The notes: generated from the letters alone by a model not told the origin. Counted from the stretch's first letter, positions 1 to 7,938 are shown. The stretch is 64,000 nt of DNA from Pseudomonas sp. RIT-PI-S (GCF_025642975.1 NZ_JANZKJ010000002.1:124001-188000); one strand, 5' to 3'. A program made the numbers and translations.

Positions 1-955
1 CGAAGTTGCTGTCGTCCGATACGCTCTGGTAACCGGCAGTAAAGGCATGGCCACCCAGGTTATAGGTGAAGATCGCGCTCCAAGTGTCGTTGTCGATCTT
101 GCCGGTGCCACCGCTGGTATAACCATTGGTCCTGTAACCCGAGGCCCGACCAGATACCGAATCGTTCGCGCCGTCGGCGTCGGTTTTGAAATAGCGCAGG
201 TCAGTCTTGAAGGACTGGTCCTTGCTGATGGGATAAACGTGCACCAGGCCTGCGAAGTGCTGTTTGTAATAGTCTTCGAGGTTGGCGTAGTAGTACTGCA
301 GAGTCAGCTGGTCGTTGACCAGGTAATCACCGCCGCCGAACCAGAACTCGTTGCTTTCCTGAGCGCCACCGGCCACTGCCAGGCCAGTGCGGTTGGTCGA
401 GGCCCGGCCAACGGCCTGGTACAAGCGGCCGGCGACCAGCTTCAGCTTGTCGATCTCGTTGAAGTTGACCATCGCGCCATCGAAGGTCTGCGGCAGCAGG
501 CGACCGTCGTTCGACACCAGGATCGGCAGCTTCGGCTGCAGGTTGCCAACGCGCAACTCGGTCTTGGAGAAGCGCGCTTTGGCGGTTACGCCTGCGCGGG
601 TCCAAGAGTCATCGGCATCACCGTTCGTTTCGGACGGGATCATGCTGCTGCCTTGATGGCGACCGGCGCCACTGTCCAGCGTCAAGCCGAGCAAGGCCTG
701 GGCATCGAGGCCGAAGCCAACGGTTCCGTCGGTATAGCCCGACTTGTAATCCAGAACGAACCCCTGACCCCATTCGGCCAGCTTGCTCCCGTTACTCGGG
801 GTTTGGTCGCGATAATCGTTATTGAAATAGAAGTTGCGCATGGCCAGAGTGGCCTTGCTGTCTTTGATGAAATCGGCATGGGCCAGTGTCGGCAGGCAAA
901 GGCCAGCGCCGATCACTGCCAGCGTGCTCAGCTTGGCCTTGGTGGTAACGGTCAT
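1..955 (-). CDS. OprD-family outer-membrane porin (C-terminus beyond window)
   Basis: This gene reads without a stop from an ATG at 955 to the window edge, so about 318 residues are visible and the rest of the barrel is missing. It starts with a Sec signal peptide (MTVTTKAKLS onward, ending LPTLAHA), then DFIKDSKATLAMRNFYFNND, typical of mature OprD-type substrate-specific porins. The sequence alternates short beta strands and polar turns and includes the family-like RVGNLQPKLPIL and AGRLYQAVGRAS stretches. It should form an 18-strand outer-membrane channel for small solutes such as amino or organic acids; the substrate cannot be told from the sequence. GGAG lies 8 bases before the ATG. It is transcribed away from the response-regulator gene behind a structured 306-base gap. 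Confidence 0.85.
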   Translation of the reverse strand, partial: MTVTTKAKLSTLAVIGAGLCLPTLAHADFIKDSKATLAMRNFYFNNDYRDQTPSNGSKLAEWGQGFVLDYKSGYTDGTVGFGLDAQALLGLTLDSGAGRHQGSSMIPSETNGDADDSWTRAGVTAKARFSKTELRVGNLQPKLPILVSNDGRLLPQTFDGAMVNFNEIDKLKLVAGRLYQAVGRASTNRTGLAVAGGAQESNEFWFGGGDYLVNDQLTLQYYYANLEDYYKQHFAGLVHVYPISKDQSFKTDLRYFKTDADGANDSVSGRASGYRTNGYTSGGTGKIDNDTWSAIFTYNLGGHAFTAGYQSVSDDSNF

Positions 956-996
956 TTGGTGTGCTCCCCATTGTGTTTCTAATTTTTGCGGGAGCA

Positions 997-1025
997 TACA
1001 TATCAGTAGGGCTGCGAGCTTGCAA
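997..1025 (-). promoter_or_regulatory. Candidate sigma70 promoter of the porin gene
   Basis: On the minus strand TTGCAA (1020-1025) is followed after exactly 17 bases by TATGTA (997-1002), which would start transcription near 990 and give a 35-base leader before the porin ATG. The -35 element lies inside the hairpin and GTTGC/GCAAC repeats at 1014-1057, so a protein bound there would block or modulate the promoter. The leader carries an A-rich stretch near the ribosome site, which could suit Hfq/Crc control, but that is inference. Confidence 0.45.
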
Positions 1026-1156
1026 CGGTCTGTTGCAGCTCGCGCAACAACGGTTGCACTGCCGATAGGCAACTTTTCGTCTCGGCAACGGTCTCAACAA
1101 GGCCATCTTACGCCGAGACCGAGAACTCAAGCCTTTGAAACAAAAGGCATTTTTTA
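1008..1156 (+). ncRNA. Candidate structured small RNA in the porin/regulator gap
   Basis: The 306-base gap between the porin and the response regulator has no credible ORF but a dense series of inverted repeats. GCGAGCT-T-GCAAC (1014-1026) pairs with GTTGC-AGCTCGC (1032-1043) around a 5-base loop. GCAAC/GTTGC pairs at 1044-1057, and GGTCTC/GAGACC pair further on. The series ends in a plus-strand Rho-independent-type terminator. A weak plus-strand promoter (TTGTGT at 971, CATACA at 995) would start an RNA of about 150 bases near 1008. The same repeats could instead be an operator for the porin, so this call is tentative. Confidence 0.3.
1131..1155 (+). terminator. Rho-independent terminator-like hairpin, plus strand
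   Basis: GCCTTT (1131-1136) and AAAGGC (1143-1148) form a 6-bp stem with a GAAACA loop, followed by ATTTTTT. The T run lies on the plus-strand side only, yet no plus-strand protein gene ends here. This is the main reason to suspect a short plus-strand RNA. Confidence 0.45.
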
Positions 1157-1261
1157 GTTAGTCAGCTATGAATCATACTTAGTCACCAGCGGTGCGCCCA
1201 GTACAAGCTTATAGCCAAAAAGTATTTAAAAGTTTCGCCTTATTCACAGTTTCTGCTTCGC

Positions 1262-1720
1262 CTAGCGCCCGATTCCTAACTCACGGCTGGCTAACTGCAA
1301 TAACCGGGACGGGTCGATAGGCTTGAGCAAGAAGTCCACCACGCTCAGGTGCATGGCTTCGATCGCATCCTTCACTCCCGCGTCGCCGGACATAATGATG
1401 ATCGGCAGGGCTGCACGTTCCGAGTCTCGCACCTGGCGGATGAGGTCCAGGCCAGATGCAGGCGCCATGCGCAGGTCGGTAATCAACAACCCGAGACTAC
1501 GGTCGCTCATCAACAGGTCGAAAGCTGCTCGGGCGTTGCTGGCCGTGCACGTGTCGATACCCTGCAGTAAGAGGATCTCAGCCAGCAGCTCACGTGAGTC
1601 GGCATCGTCATCCACTACCAACGCCCGCAAGGGTGCCAGCTTGGGCACCTGCAGCAGTTCGTTAAGGGCTTCGCGTTCCTCATTGCTGAGGATATCCGGG
1701 TCAACCATGGAGCTCGCCAT
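1262..1720 (-). CDS. Single-domain response regulator
   Basis: This 152-residue protein is a stand-alone receiver domain with a roughly 30-residue N-terminal extension. The phosphorylation machinery is complete: acidic cluster VVDDD (Asp37-39), phospho-acceptor Asp82 in LLITDLRM, the switch Ser111 in IIMSGD and Lys133 in LLKPID. No output domain follows, so it must signal by protein contact or phosphotransfer, as CheY- or Spo0F-like proteins do. No histidine kinase is nearby, so it is an orphan. It runs in the same direction as the porin but is separated from it by 306 bases and a terminator-like structure, so there is no evidence of an operon. Its partner kinase cannot be inferred. Confidence 0.85.
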   Translation of the reverse strand: MASSMVDPDILSNEEREALNELLQVPKLAPLRALVVDDDADSRELLAEILLLQGIDTCTASNARAAFDLLMSDRSLGLLITDLRMAPASGLDLIRQVRDSERAALPIIIMSGDAGVKDAIEAMHLSVVDFLLKPIDPSRLLQLASRELGIGR

Positions 1721-1851
1721 CCGTCACATGCAAACATACGCGCCGCAGCCAAGGCGGAAGGCTCTCGGCCGGGCGTTCGGCTGCATAAGGTGCAGCATAG
1801 GGGCATGGTTGCCAACGGAAAAAACCGATATTTCACAAGAGATACGTTAAA

Positions 1852-1873
1852 CCCTGGCTGCCCCCAGCCAGGG
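1852..1873 (-). terminator. Hairpin downstream of the retropepsin-like gene
   Basis: CCCTGGCT (1852-1859) and AGCCAGGG (1866-1873) form a perfect 8-bp stem with a 6-base loop. On the minus strand it is followed by TTTAACG, a short T run. It lies about 70 bases past the end of the 1943-2446 gene and would be its terminator. Confidence 0.45.
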
Positions 1874-1942
1874 GGCTGCGGCGTCAGGGCGTGATAGGCA
1901 AAAATTGAAAAACCCGATACATGGCTGCGCCAGCGGGCGCCC

Positions 1943-2446
1943 TCAGCACTCCGGTTGGCCGGCCACGTAACGCCGCGCCGGGTTGACCGCCGCGCCGAAC
2001 TCCCGCAAGCCTTTGGCGCCAATCAACAGGGGGTAGTTGAAGCTGCTGCGGTCGGTGAGGTTCACCTCGATGGTGCGCTTCACTTCACCCAGGCACAGCT
2101 CCAGGTCGATCACTGGGCGGTGTGCGACCTCAACGCTTTCTTCTTCGCCGTCATTCTCATCCGCACGGCTTTTGATCCGGCTCATGCGGGAAATCTTGTG
2201 CTCGAATACCTTGCCGTCGGCATCGCGTGTGGCCAATTGAAAGCGCACCCAGTCTTCGCCATCGCGGCTAAAGGTTTCGATATTGCGGGCAGACAGCGAG
2301 GCGGTCAGTGCGCCGGTGTCCATTTTCGCCTTAAGGGTTTGGCCGATTTCCGGCAATTTGAAATATTCGTAGCGGCCGTAGAGGGTGGGATCTGCCGCCA
2401 TCACGGGAAGCGACAGCAGCGACAGCAGCGCAAGAACAGCTTTCAC
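1943..2446 (-). CDS. Retropepsin-like (ATP-dependent zinc protease family) secreted protein
   Basis: The 167-residue product has a signal peptide (MKAVLALLSLLSLPVMA) and a single domain of the RimK-associated, so-called ATP-dependent zinc protease family, which folds like half of a retroviral aspartic protease. The active-site-like signature is KMDTGALTASL (Asp43-Thr-Gly-Ala), with the paired hydrophobic and glycine element LLIGAKGLREFG near the C-terminus. Family members are usually annotated from fold only; activity on a defined substrate is not established, and the family name is misleading. The signal peptide puts it in the periplasm. It is monocistronic by spacing, with a hairpin downstream. 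Confidence 0.8.
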   Translation of the reverse strand: MKAVLALLSLLSLPVMAADPTLYGRYEYFKLPEIGQTLKAKMDTGALTASLSARNIETFSRDGEDWVRFQLATRDADGKVFEHKISRMSRIKSRADENDGEEESVEVAHRPVIDLELCLGEVKRTIEVNLTDRSSFNYPLLIGAKGLREFGAAVNPARRYVAGQPEC

Positions 2447-2639
2447 GTATTGATTCCTTCTAAGGGGCGCGCAAATTTAGATGCACACGCCCGTATAAGT
2501 TCGCTTCAAAGCCTAAGGTAAGGGCTAGCCGCGGGGTGGAAGTTAAAACTTTCGGGAAGTCCCGCTCAGTCGGGTGAATTTGGCGCGGTTCGCGCATGCC
2601 CGTATCATTGCGGGCCTCCCAGTGCATACGAGTTTTTCC

Positions 2640-3527
2640 ATGCTTCGCCTGCTCAACGGCTGCCTTACCGCCCTGCTGCTCTTGCTCAATACCCTCGTGC
2701 TCATCGGCCCCCTGATTGCCCTGGCGCTGCTCAAGCTGGTGGCGCCGATCGGGCTGCGCGACAGGGCCTCGCGCGGGGTGATGTGGATCGCCGAAACCTG
2801 GGCGGAAATCGACAAGGCCATCTTCGCCTTGTGCACCCCAACCCGTTGGGATATCCGCGGATTGGAAGCCTTGCACCTGGATGCCTCTTATCTGGTGGTA
2901 AGCAACCATCAGTCCTGGGTAGACATTCCCGCGCTGATCCAGGCCTTCAATCGCCGGGCGCCGTTCTTCAAGTTCTTCCTCAAGAAAGAACTAATCTGGG
3001 TACCGCTGCTGGGCCTGGCCTGGTGGGCACTGGACTACCCCTTCATGAAACGCTACAGCAAGGCGTTCCTGGACAAGTACCCGCACCTGCGCGGCAAGGA
3101 CTTGGAAATCACCCGCAAGGCTTGCGAGCTGTACAAGCGCCAACCGGTCACGGTGGTCAATTACCTGGAAGGCACGCGCTTCACTCAGGCCAAGCATGAC
3201 GAGCAGGCGTCACCCTTCCGCTACTTGCTCAAGCCCAAGGCGGGCGGCGTGGCCTTCGTGTTGGCGGCCATGGGCGCGCAGCTCAACCAGTTGCTGGACG
3301 TGACAGTGGTCTACCCCAGCCGCCGTATTCCAGGGTTCTGGGACTTGCTCTGCGGGCGAGTGCCGAAGGTGATCGTGGACATCCAGGCCCGGCCAATCGA
3401 CCCCACGCTGATCGAGGGCGATTACGAGAACGACCCCGCGTTTCGTGGGCGGGTGCAGGCCTGGGTGAACCAGCTATGGGCCGATAAAGACGCACGGATC
3501 GAGGCATTGCACGCGCGCCACGGTTGA
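2640..3527 (+). CDS. YihG-type phospholipid acyltransferase
   Basis: This 295-residue membrane protein closely follows the E. coli YihG pattern. One long N-terminal membrane segment (about residues 5-35) precedes a PlsC-like catalytic domain with NHQSWVD (His90-x4-Asp95) and the substrate motif NYLEGTRFTQ. The stretch WALDYPFMKRYSKAF is also characteristic. Such enzymes act at the inner membrane on lysophospholipids; YihG itself is linked to fatty-acyl composition. I chose the ATG at 2640 because homologous sequence begins there; a GTG at 2574 in frame would add 22 unconserved residues. No strong ribosome site precedes either start. It ends only 9 bases from the convergent DUF2780 gene. Confidence 0.85.
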   Translation: MLRLLNGCLTALLLLLNTLVLIGPLIALALLKLVAPIGLRDRASRGVMWIAETWAEIDKAIFALCTPTRWDIRGLEALHLDASYLVVSNHQSWVDIPALIQAFNRRAPFFKFFLKKELIWVPLLGLAWWALDYPFMKRYSKAFLDKYPHLRGKDLEITRKACELYKRQPVTVVNYLEGTRFTQAKHDEQASPFRYLLKPKAGGVAFVLAAMGAQLNQLLDVTVVYPSRRIPGFWDLLCGRVPKVIVDIQARPIDPTLIEGDYENDPAFRGRVQAWVNQLWADKDARIEALHARHG

Positions 3528-3536
3528 GGCGCTCCT

Positions 3537-4103
3537 CTACTTTGCCGCTCCCCACACAGACGCCAGGCTCTGCAACGCCGAGCCACTGGCCCCCTGCTGG
3601 CCCAGATACTGAAGGATGATAGGCGCGAACTGGGTCACCATGCCGCTGTTCATGCCCAACTGGCTGAAGGCACTGTTCATGTCCTGAGTGGTTTTCACAT
3701 TGGTCAGCGCGTTGTTCAACGCGCTGGCCTTGTTGCTGTCCGCCTTGCCCATCAACCCACTCAGGCCCACCAGCCCGCCCAGTGCATTGCTGCCCGAGAG
3801 CGAATCGAGCCCCGGCACGGATTTGCTCAGCTCGCTGTATTGCGCCTGCGGCAGCTGATTCTTTGCCAGGCCCAGCATGGCGCCAGTGCCACCAATGGCC
3901 TGGGTAGGCGTGATGTGCAACTGGCTACCCAAGGTGTTGAGCAAGCCCGCCGCTTGCGGCGCGGCGGCCACGGGCGCGCCCTTCTGGTTGCCATTTTGCA
4001 GGGTAGAGGCGGCGTTTACCGCGTCGTTGAGGTTGAACGCCATGGCCTGGCCGGCAGCCAACAAGGTGAAGGAAAAGGCCAGCAGGCTGGGGGACATACG
4101 CAT
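3537..4103 (-). CDS. DUF2780-type secreted protein
   Basis: The product (188 residues from the ATG at 4103, which has GGAG nine bases upstream) has a signal peptide ending QAMAF and a Gly/Ala/Leu/Ser-rich helical mature region. It contains AIGGTGAMLGLAKNQL and a long C-terminal segment with QFAPIILQYLGQQG. This matches the DUF2780 family of small secreted proteins, similar to proteins called VcgC/VcgE in Vibrio. No enzymatic residues stand out. It sits downstream of gcd on the same strand with a 96-base gap and could be read through from it, but there is no functional reason to link them. Function unknown. Confidence 0.7.
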   Translation of the reverse strand: MRMSPSLLAFSFTLLAAGQAMAFNLNDAVNAASTLQNGNQKGAPVAAAPQAAGLLNTLGSQLHITPTQAIGGTGAMLGLAKNQLPQAQYSELSKSVPGLDSLSGSNALGGLVGLSGLMGKADSNKASALNNALTNVKTTQDMNSAFSQLGMNSGMVTQFAPIILQYLGQQGASGSALQSLASVWGAAK

Positions 4104-4199
4104 CGGGTACCGCTCCAAAAGCAAAAGACCTTCATTGGACGCGGTGAGGGCAAAGGGTTCAAAAAGGGCGACCCATGGGCCGCCCTTGCTTGCCGCTCG

Positions 4200-6626
4200 C
4201 TACTTCTGCCCTGGCAAGGCATACGCCATGACCATATCCCCCCGGTCTGGCGACTGCCGCGCACCGCCCACGGTCAGCAGTACATATTGCTTGCCGGTCC
4301 TGGGTGACACGTACGTCATCGGGCCGGATTGGCTGCCCACCGGCAGGCGGGCTTTCCACACTTCGTCACCGGTACGCGAGTCATAGGCGCGCAGGTAAAA
4401 GTCCTGGGTGCCCGCGAAGAACAACAGGCCCGACTGGGTTGCCAGGGATGCACCCAAGGTCGGCATGCCGATCGGGATCTGCATATGCATGCGGATGCCC
4501 AAGGGGCCGGTGTCCTGAACGGTACCCACCGGCACCTGCCAGACCATCTTCTTGGTTTTCAGGTCGATTGCGCTCATGGTGCCGAACGGCGGCTTCTGGC
4601 AGGGGATGCCCGCCGCCGAAAGGAAGCGCTGGCGCATGGCGCCGTATGGCGTGCCCTCTTGAGGCACCACGCCCATCTCGATGCCATTGGCGCTCTTGGG
4701 CATGTTTTCACGCTTGATCATGTAGTTGGCCAAACCGAGGCGCATGTCGTTGACGAACATATAGTTCGTGGTCGGGTCCACCGATACGCTGCCCCAGTTC
4801 ATGCCGCCCAGCGAGCCTGGGAACTGCAAGGCCGGGTCCAGCCCGGGCGGGGTATATACGCCCTCATGGCGCATGCCTTTGAGGCTGATGCGGCAGAGCA
4901 TCTGGTCGAAGGGCGTGGCGCCCCACATATCGGCTTCAGTGAGGGTCTGGTTGCCGATATTGGGCAATTCCACGGAGAACGGTTGGGTCGGCGAATAGCG
5001 CTCGCCTTCCAGCTTGCCCTGCGGCACCGGGCGCTCTTCAACCTTGGCCAGCGGCACGCCGGTTTCGCGGTTGAGCATGAAGATCATGCCTTGCTTGGTG
5101 ACCTGCACCAGGGCCGGGTCGGTGCCGCCATTGCCGTTGGGGATGTCGTACAGCAGCGGCTGCGCTGGCAGGTCGAAATCCCAGAGGTCGTGGTGGGTGG
5201 TCTGGAAGTGCCAGCGCACCTTGCCGGTGGCCACTTCCACAGCCACGATCGACGAGTTGTACTTGTCGTCCTGGGCCGTGCGCTGGCCACCGAAGAAGTC
5301 TGGCGTGGCGTTGCCCGTTGGCAGGTACACCAGGCCCAGCTTGGCGTCATAGGCCATGGCAGACCACACGTTCGGGGTGCCTGGGGTGTAGGTCTGGCCA
5401 GCCGGTGGGCGCTTGGTGGTGGCTGGGTTACCGGGATCGAATGCCCACACCAGCTCGCCGCTGTGCACGTCGAACGCTCGCACCACACCTGGCGGCTCGC
5501 CGGTGGACCAGTTGTCCGCCACGCGGCCACCCACGATCACCACGTTACCGGCCACCAGCGGAGTAGACGTTTGCTGGTAGAAGCCTGGCTTGACCTCGCC
5601 CATGTCGACCTTGAGGTCGACCGCGCCGTGGTCGCCGAAGCCTTCGCAGGGCTTGCCCGTGTCGGCATCCAGCGCCACCAGGCGGGCATCGCCGGTGGGC
5701 AGGAACAGCCGCTTGCTGCACGCGGCAACGGCGAGCGTGCCAGCCGGGGCATCACCTACCGGGTCGGCCAGCACTGGGGTAGCGGCCGCCGGGTTAGCCG
5801 CGGCCTGGGCATCGTCGAAGTAACCCAGGCCTCGGCAACGCTGCCAATTCGGCGCACTGCCTTGCGGGTCGAACTTCCACTTCTGCTCGCCGGTGTCCGC
5901 ATCCAGCGCGAACACTTTGCCGTAGGCGGTGCAGGCATACACGGTGCTACCTACTTGCAGTGGGGTGTTCTGGTCCTCAGCACCTGCGCCAGTGCTCACC
6001 GGGATGTCCCCGGTGTGGAAAGTCCAGGCAACCTGCAACTGGCTGACGTTATCGCGGGTGACCTGATCCAGGGCAGCGAAACGGTTGCCGTGGGTCGTGT
6101 TGCCCCAGTGCTCCCAGTTTTTCTGCTCGCTGCCCGGCGCAACCGGTTGCACGGCGGGCGCCGTTTCGGTGGCAACCAGAACGTTTTTCGGCGAGAACAT
6201 TGCCGCCAGGGTAGCCATTACCCCCACGGCCAGCACTGCGGCCACTGCATAGGCACCGCGACCGCCCGCCTGGCCGGCAGCGCGCCTGAGTACCGGGTAA
6301 GCAAGCGCCACCACCAAAGCGATGACCGCGAAGGTCAGCACACGCGAAACCAGCGGCCAGTATTCCCAGCCGGCATCCCACACAGCCCAGATCACCGTCA
6401 GCACGAAGGCCGCGCCGTACAACCAGGCACCGCGTGGGTCGCGTTTGGCTATCATCACACCCGCCACTAGCATGGCCAGGCCCATTAACAGAAAGTACCA
6501 GCTGCCTCCGAGGGTCACGAGATAAACACCGCCCCCTCCCAGCACAGCGCCAAGCAACGCGATAATCGCGCCCAGCCCGCCTAGCAGCAGCCTCTGCGTG
6601 CCGGAGGCACGGTTTATATTGTTCAT
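4200..6626 (-). CDS. gcd: Membrane-bound PQQ-dependent glucose dehydrogenase
   Basis: The 808-residue product has the Gcd layout: about 150 N-terminal residues with five membrane segments, then a periplasmic eight-bladed PQQ propeller. Diagnostic stretches are NWEHWGNTTHGNRFAALDQ at the start of the propeller, TTHHDLWDFDLPAQP (holding the catalytic Asp) and VTKQGMIFMLNRETG (holding the PQQ-contacting Lys). It oxidises glucose to gluconolactone in the periplasm and passes electrons to ubiquinone; gluconic acid from this enzyme is known to solubilise phosphate. I chose the ATG at 6626 (MNNINRASGTQ) because GAAGG/GAAGGG precedes it and membrane segment 1 follows. An upstream in-frame extension to 6845 looks non-coding. 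Confidence 0.95.
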   Translation of the reverse strand: MNNINRASGTQRLLLGGLGAIIALLGAVLGGGGVYLVTLGGSWYFLLMGLAMLVAGVMIAKRDPRGAWLYGAAFVLTVIWAVWDAGWEYWPLVSRVLTFAVIALVVALAYPVLRRAAGQAGGRGAYAVAAVLAVGVMATLAAMFSPKNVLVATETAPAVQPVAPGSEQKNWEHWGNTTHGNRFAALDQVTRDNVSQLQVAWTFHTGDIPVSTGAGAEDQNTPLQVGSTVYACTAYGKVFALDADTGEQKWKFDPQGSAPNWQRCRGLGYFDDAQAAANPAAATPVLADPVGDAPAGTLAVAACSKRLFLPTGDARLVALDADTGKPCEGFGDHGAVDLKVDMGEVKPGFYQQTSTPLVAGNVVIVGGRVADNWSTGEPPGVVRAFDVHSGELVWAFDPGNPATTKRPPAGQTYTPGTPNVWSAMAYDAKLGLVYLPTGNATPDFFGGQRTAQDDKYNSSIVAVEVATGKVRWHFQTTHHDLWDFDLPAQPLLYDIPNGNGGTDPALVQVTKQGMIFMLNRETGVPLAKVEERPVPQGKLEGERYSPTQPFSVELPNIGNQTLTEADMWGATPFDQMLCRISLKGMRHEGVYTPPGLDPALQFPGSLGGMNWGSVSVDPTTNYMFVNDMRLGLANYMIKRENMPKSANGIEMGVVPQEGTPYGAMRQRFLSAAGIPCQKPPFGTMSAIDLKTKKMVWQVPVGTVQDTGPLGIRMHMQIPIGMPTLGASLATQSGLLFFAGTQDFYLRAYDSRTGDEVWKARLPVGSQSGPMTYVSPRTGKQYVLLTVGGARQSPDRGDMVMAYALPGQK

Positions 6627-6900
6627 TTGCCCTTCACCTTCAGGTTTTTTCCACGACAACGAACCCAGCATGAGATGGAGGAGCGCTCCTTCGCTCTTGA
6701 AATATCCTGTTAACCAACTGGTTCGTTTTCGAAATATACCAAAAGTGACAGCGAGGCTGCGACAAAGTGGCCTAGGTTGCGGGGAGAAGGACTGTTGCAG
6801 AGGAGGTAATAGTTCTCGAAACGCAGATGGCCAGGCATGACCCATCCAAGCGCTTGCAGGGCGTTACGCCTATACCGCCACACCTCGCATGTACGGCTGG
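6627..6900 (-). promoter_or_regulatory. gcd upstream region with a palindromic operator candidate
   Basis: No gene is credible in this gap. AACCA-AC-TGGTT (6712-6723) is a palindrome of the kind bound by TetR-family repressors. Just upstream on the minus strand is a -10-like TATATT (6733-6738), with TTTCGAAA between them. No good -35 is spaced correctly, so an activator may be needed. The palindrome lies where the transcription start would be expected, consistent with repression of gcd. Confidence 0.35.
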
Positions 6901-6975
6901 CCTAGCAGAATGAACAGGTGGCTGAGAATCCTTGACCCGTTTACGGTTGGGCTTCCTATCCTCGAATAGCCGGCC
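6901..6975 (+). repeat. Leader shared by the first two RHS-core genes, copy 1
   Basis: The 75 bases before the first RHS-core ATG begin CCTAGCAGAATGAACAGGTG. They align at roughly 70 percent with the 74 bases before the second RHS-core gene (7865-7938), which begin CCTAGCAGAGTGAACAGGTG, and both share TTTACGG further on. The nearly identical distance to the start codon suggests a conserved promoter or leader carried with the cassette. Confidence 0.55.
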
Positions 6976-7638
6976 ATGACGCTCCTCCCTACAGACGCTC
7001 TCGACAACGCTTTGCTGGCTGCTAGCCGCCGCCAGGGAGAAGCACCCAACAACCGTTACCTGCCATTTGGCGCCCATACCAGCCTGGCCCAGGCACATAC
7101 TGCCTTTCACGGCCAGTACAACGAACAGCCGCTGGACGGTTATTTGCTCGGTAACGGCTACCGCCTGTACCTGCCCCGATTGATGCGTTTTGCGCAGGCC
7201 GATCAGCTCAGCCCTTTCGATAAGGGTGGAGTGAATGCGTATGCGTTTTGCGTAGGTGATCCGGTGAACCGGCAGGATATAGACGGTCGCTCTAGCTTTT
7301 TTAAACACGCCAGGCGCCTATTCAAGATAAAAACAAAAATAAAATTTAAACCTGATGCAAAATTCCCGCAATTCATTGGACAGTTTGAAAACCCTAATAA
7401 CGTCTTGCTGATAAAAAACAAAAAAATAGCAAGAATAGCGCTTGACGAGGAGATAAAAATTGTAAACAAAAACCTGAAAGAGTCCGTCAATTTAGGCAAG
7501 TATCAGTTATTTGACGCACATGCAAAATACCTGACCGATCTCGCTACACAGCTTAAAGTAGAACCGTCTTCCTTCAAAAAGCGACTTGAAGATGCTCGAT
7601 TGAATAAACACGTTGTATGGGCCAGTGCCCGCACCTGA
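6976..7638 (+). CDS. Orphan RHS-core protein 1 with AT-rich C-terminal tip
   Basis: Residues 1-42 and the core at about 43-104 match the RHS-repeat-associated core that closes the RHS cage in large toxins. The landmarks are YLPFGAHTS, GYLLGNGYRLY, LMRFAQADQLSPFDKGG, NAYAFC and DPVNRQDIDG. Residues 105-220 are a lysine-rich tip I do not recognise. The preceding DNA is typical of the genome, but the tip DNA is AT-rich, a sign of recent acquisition. The protein is far too short to be a complete RHS toxin (no YD repeats, no N-terminal secretion domain), so it is an orphan core-tip module. These are common in P. putida relatives. No immunity gene is visible. The ATG at 6976 has only a weak ribosome site. 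Confidence 0.7.
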   Translation: MTLLPTDALDNALLAASRRQGEAPNNRYLPFGAHTSLAQAHTAFHGQYNEQPLDGYLLGNGYRLYLPRLMRFAQADQLSPFDKGGVNAYAFCVGDPVNRQDIDGRSSFFKHARRLFKIKTKIKFKPDAKFPQFIGQFENPNNVLLIKNKKIARIALDEEIKIVNKNLKESVNLGKYQLFDAHAKYLTDLATQLKVEPSSFKKRLEDARLNKHVVWASART

Positions 7639-7680
7639 AAGCGAACCTGGCCGCAAAGATTCCGGCCCCAACACGCGCTT

Positions 7681-7781
7681 CAAGCCGCATAACAACCCAT
7701 GCGGGCCGTCCACAACTTCTTCGGCAAGCCCGTATCGAACTCACTGTACCCCAGTGGCGCCTAGCGTAAGTTGATAACCTG
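7681..7781 (-). pseudogene. Decayed duplicate of the fdhA 3' end
   Basis: About 100 bases align in the same orientation with the last codons of intact fdhA (8949-9053), at roughly three quarters identity. Shared blocks include ATGCGGG, CAACTTCTTCGGCA and ATCGAACTC. Translated on the minus strand it reads QVINLR-stop-APLGYSEFDTGLPKK, against fdhA QVISLDQAPQGYGEFDAGVPKK; it then loses frame by one missing base. It lies between the two RHS-core genes, so the second RHS gene sits between fdhA and an older fdhA terminus. The rest of the 300-base gap (7639-7938) holds only the second RHS leader. Confidence 0.8.
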
Positions 7782-7864
7782 CATCAGCCCGCTTCCTCGG
7801 CCCACGCAGAGAGCGTTGCGCCCAAACCATTTGAGCCTTTGCCGGTAATCGCCTACCTCCGTCA

Positions 7865-7938
7865 CCTAGCAGAGTGAACAGGTGGCTAAGGACCGCCATA
7901 CTATTTACGGTGTAGCTCTCCATTTTCGGAAGTACCCC
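7865..7938 (+). repeat. Leader shared by the first two RHS-core genes, copy 2
   Basis: This is the second copy of the leader described at 6901-6975. It ends immediately before the ATG at 7939 and carries CGGAAG as a possible ribosome site. An upstream in-frame start at 7882 falls inside this conserved leader, which argues against it. Confidence 0.5.

Noticed and set aside
4200..6845. N-terminal extension of gcd to 6845
   Set aside because: The extra 73 residues precede the known first membrane segment and cover the promoter-like palindrome; the ATG at 6626 has a good ribosome site.
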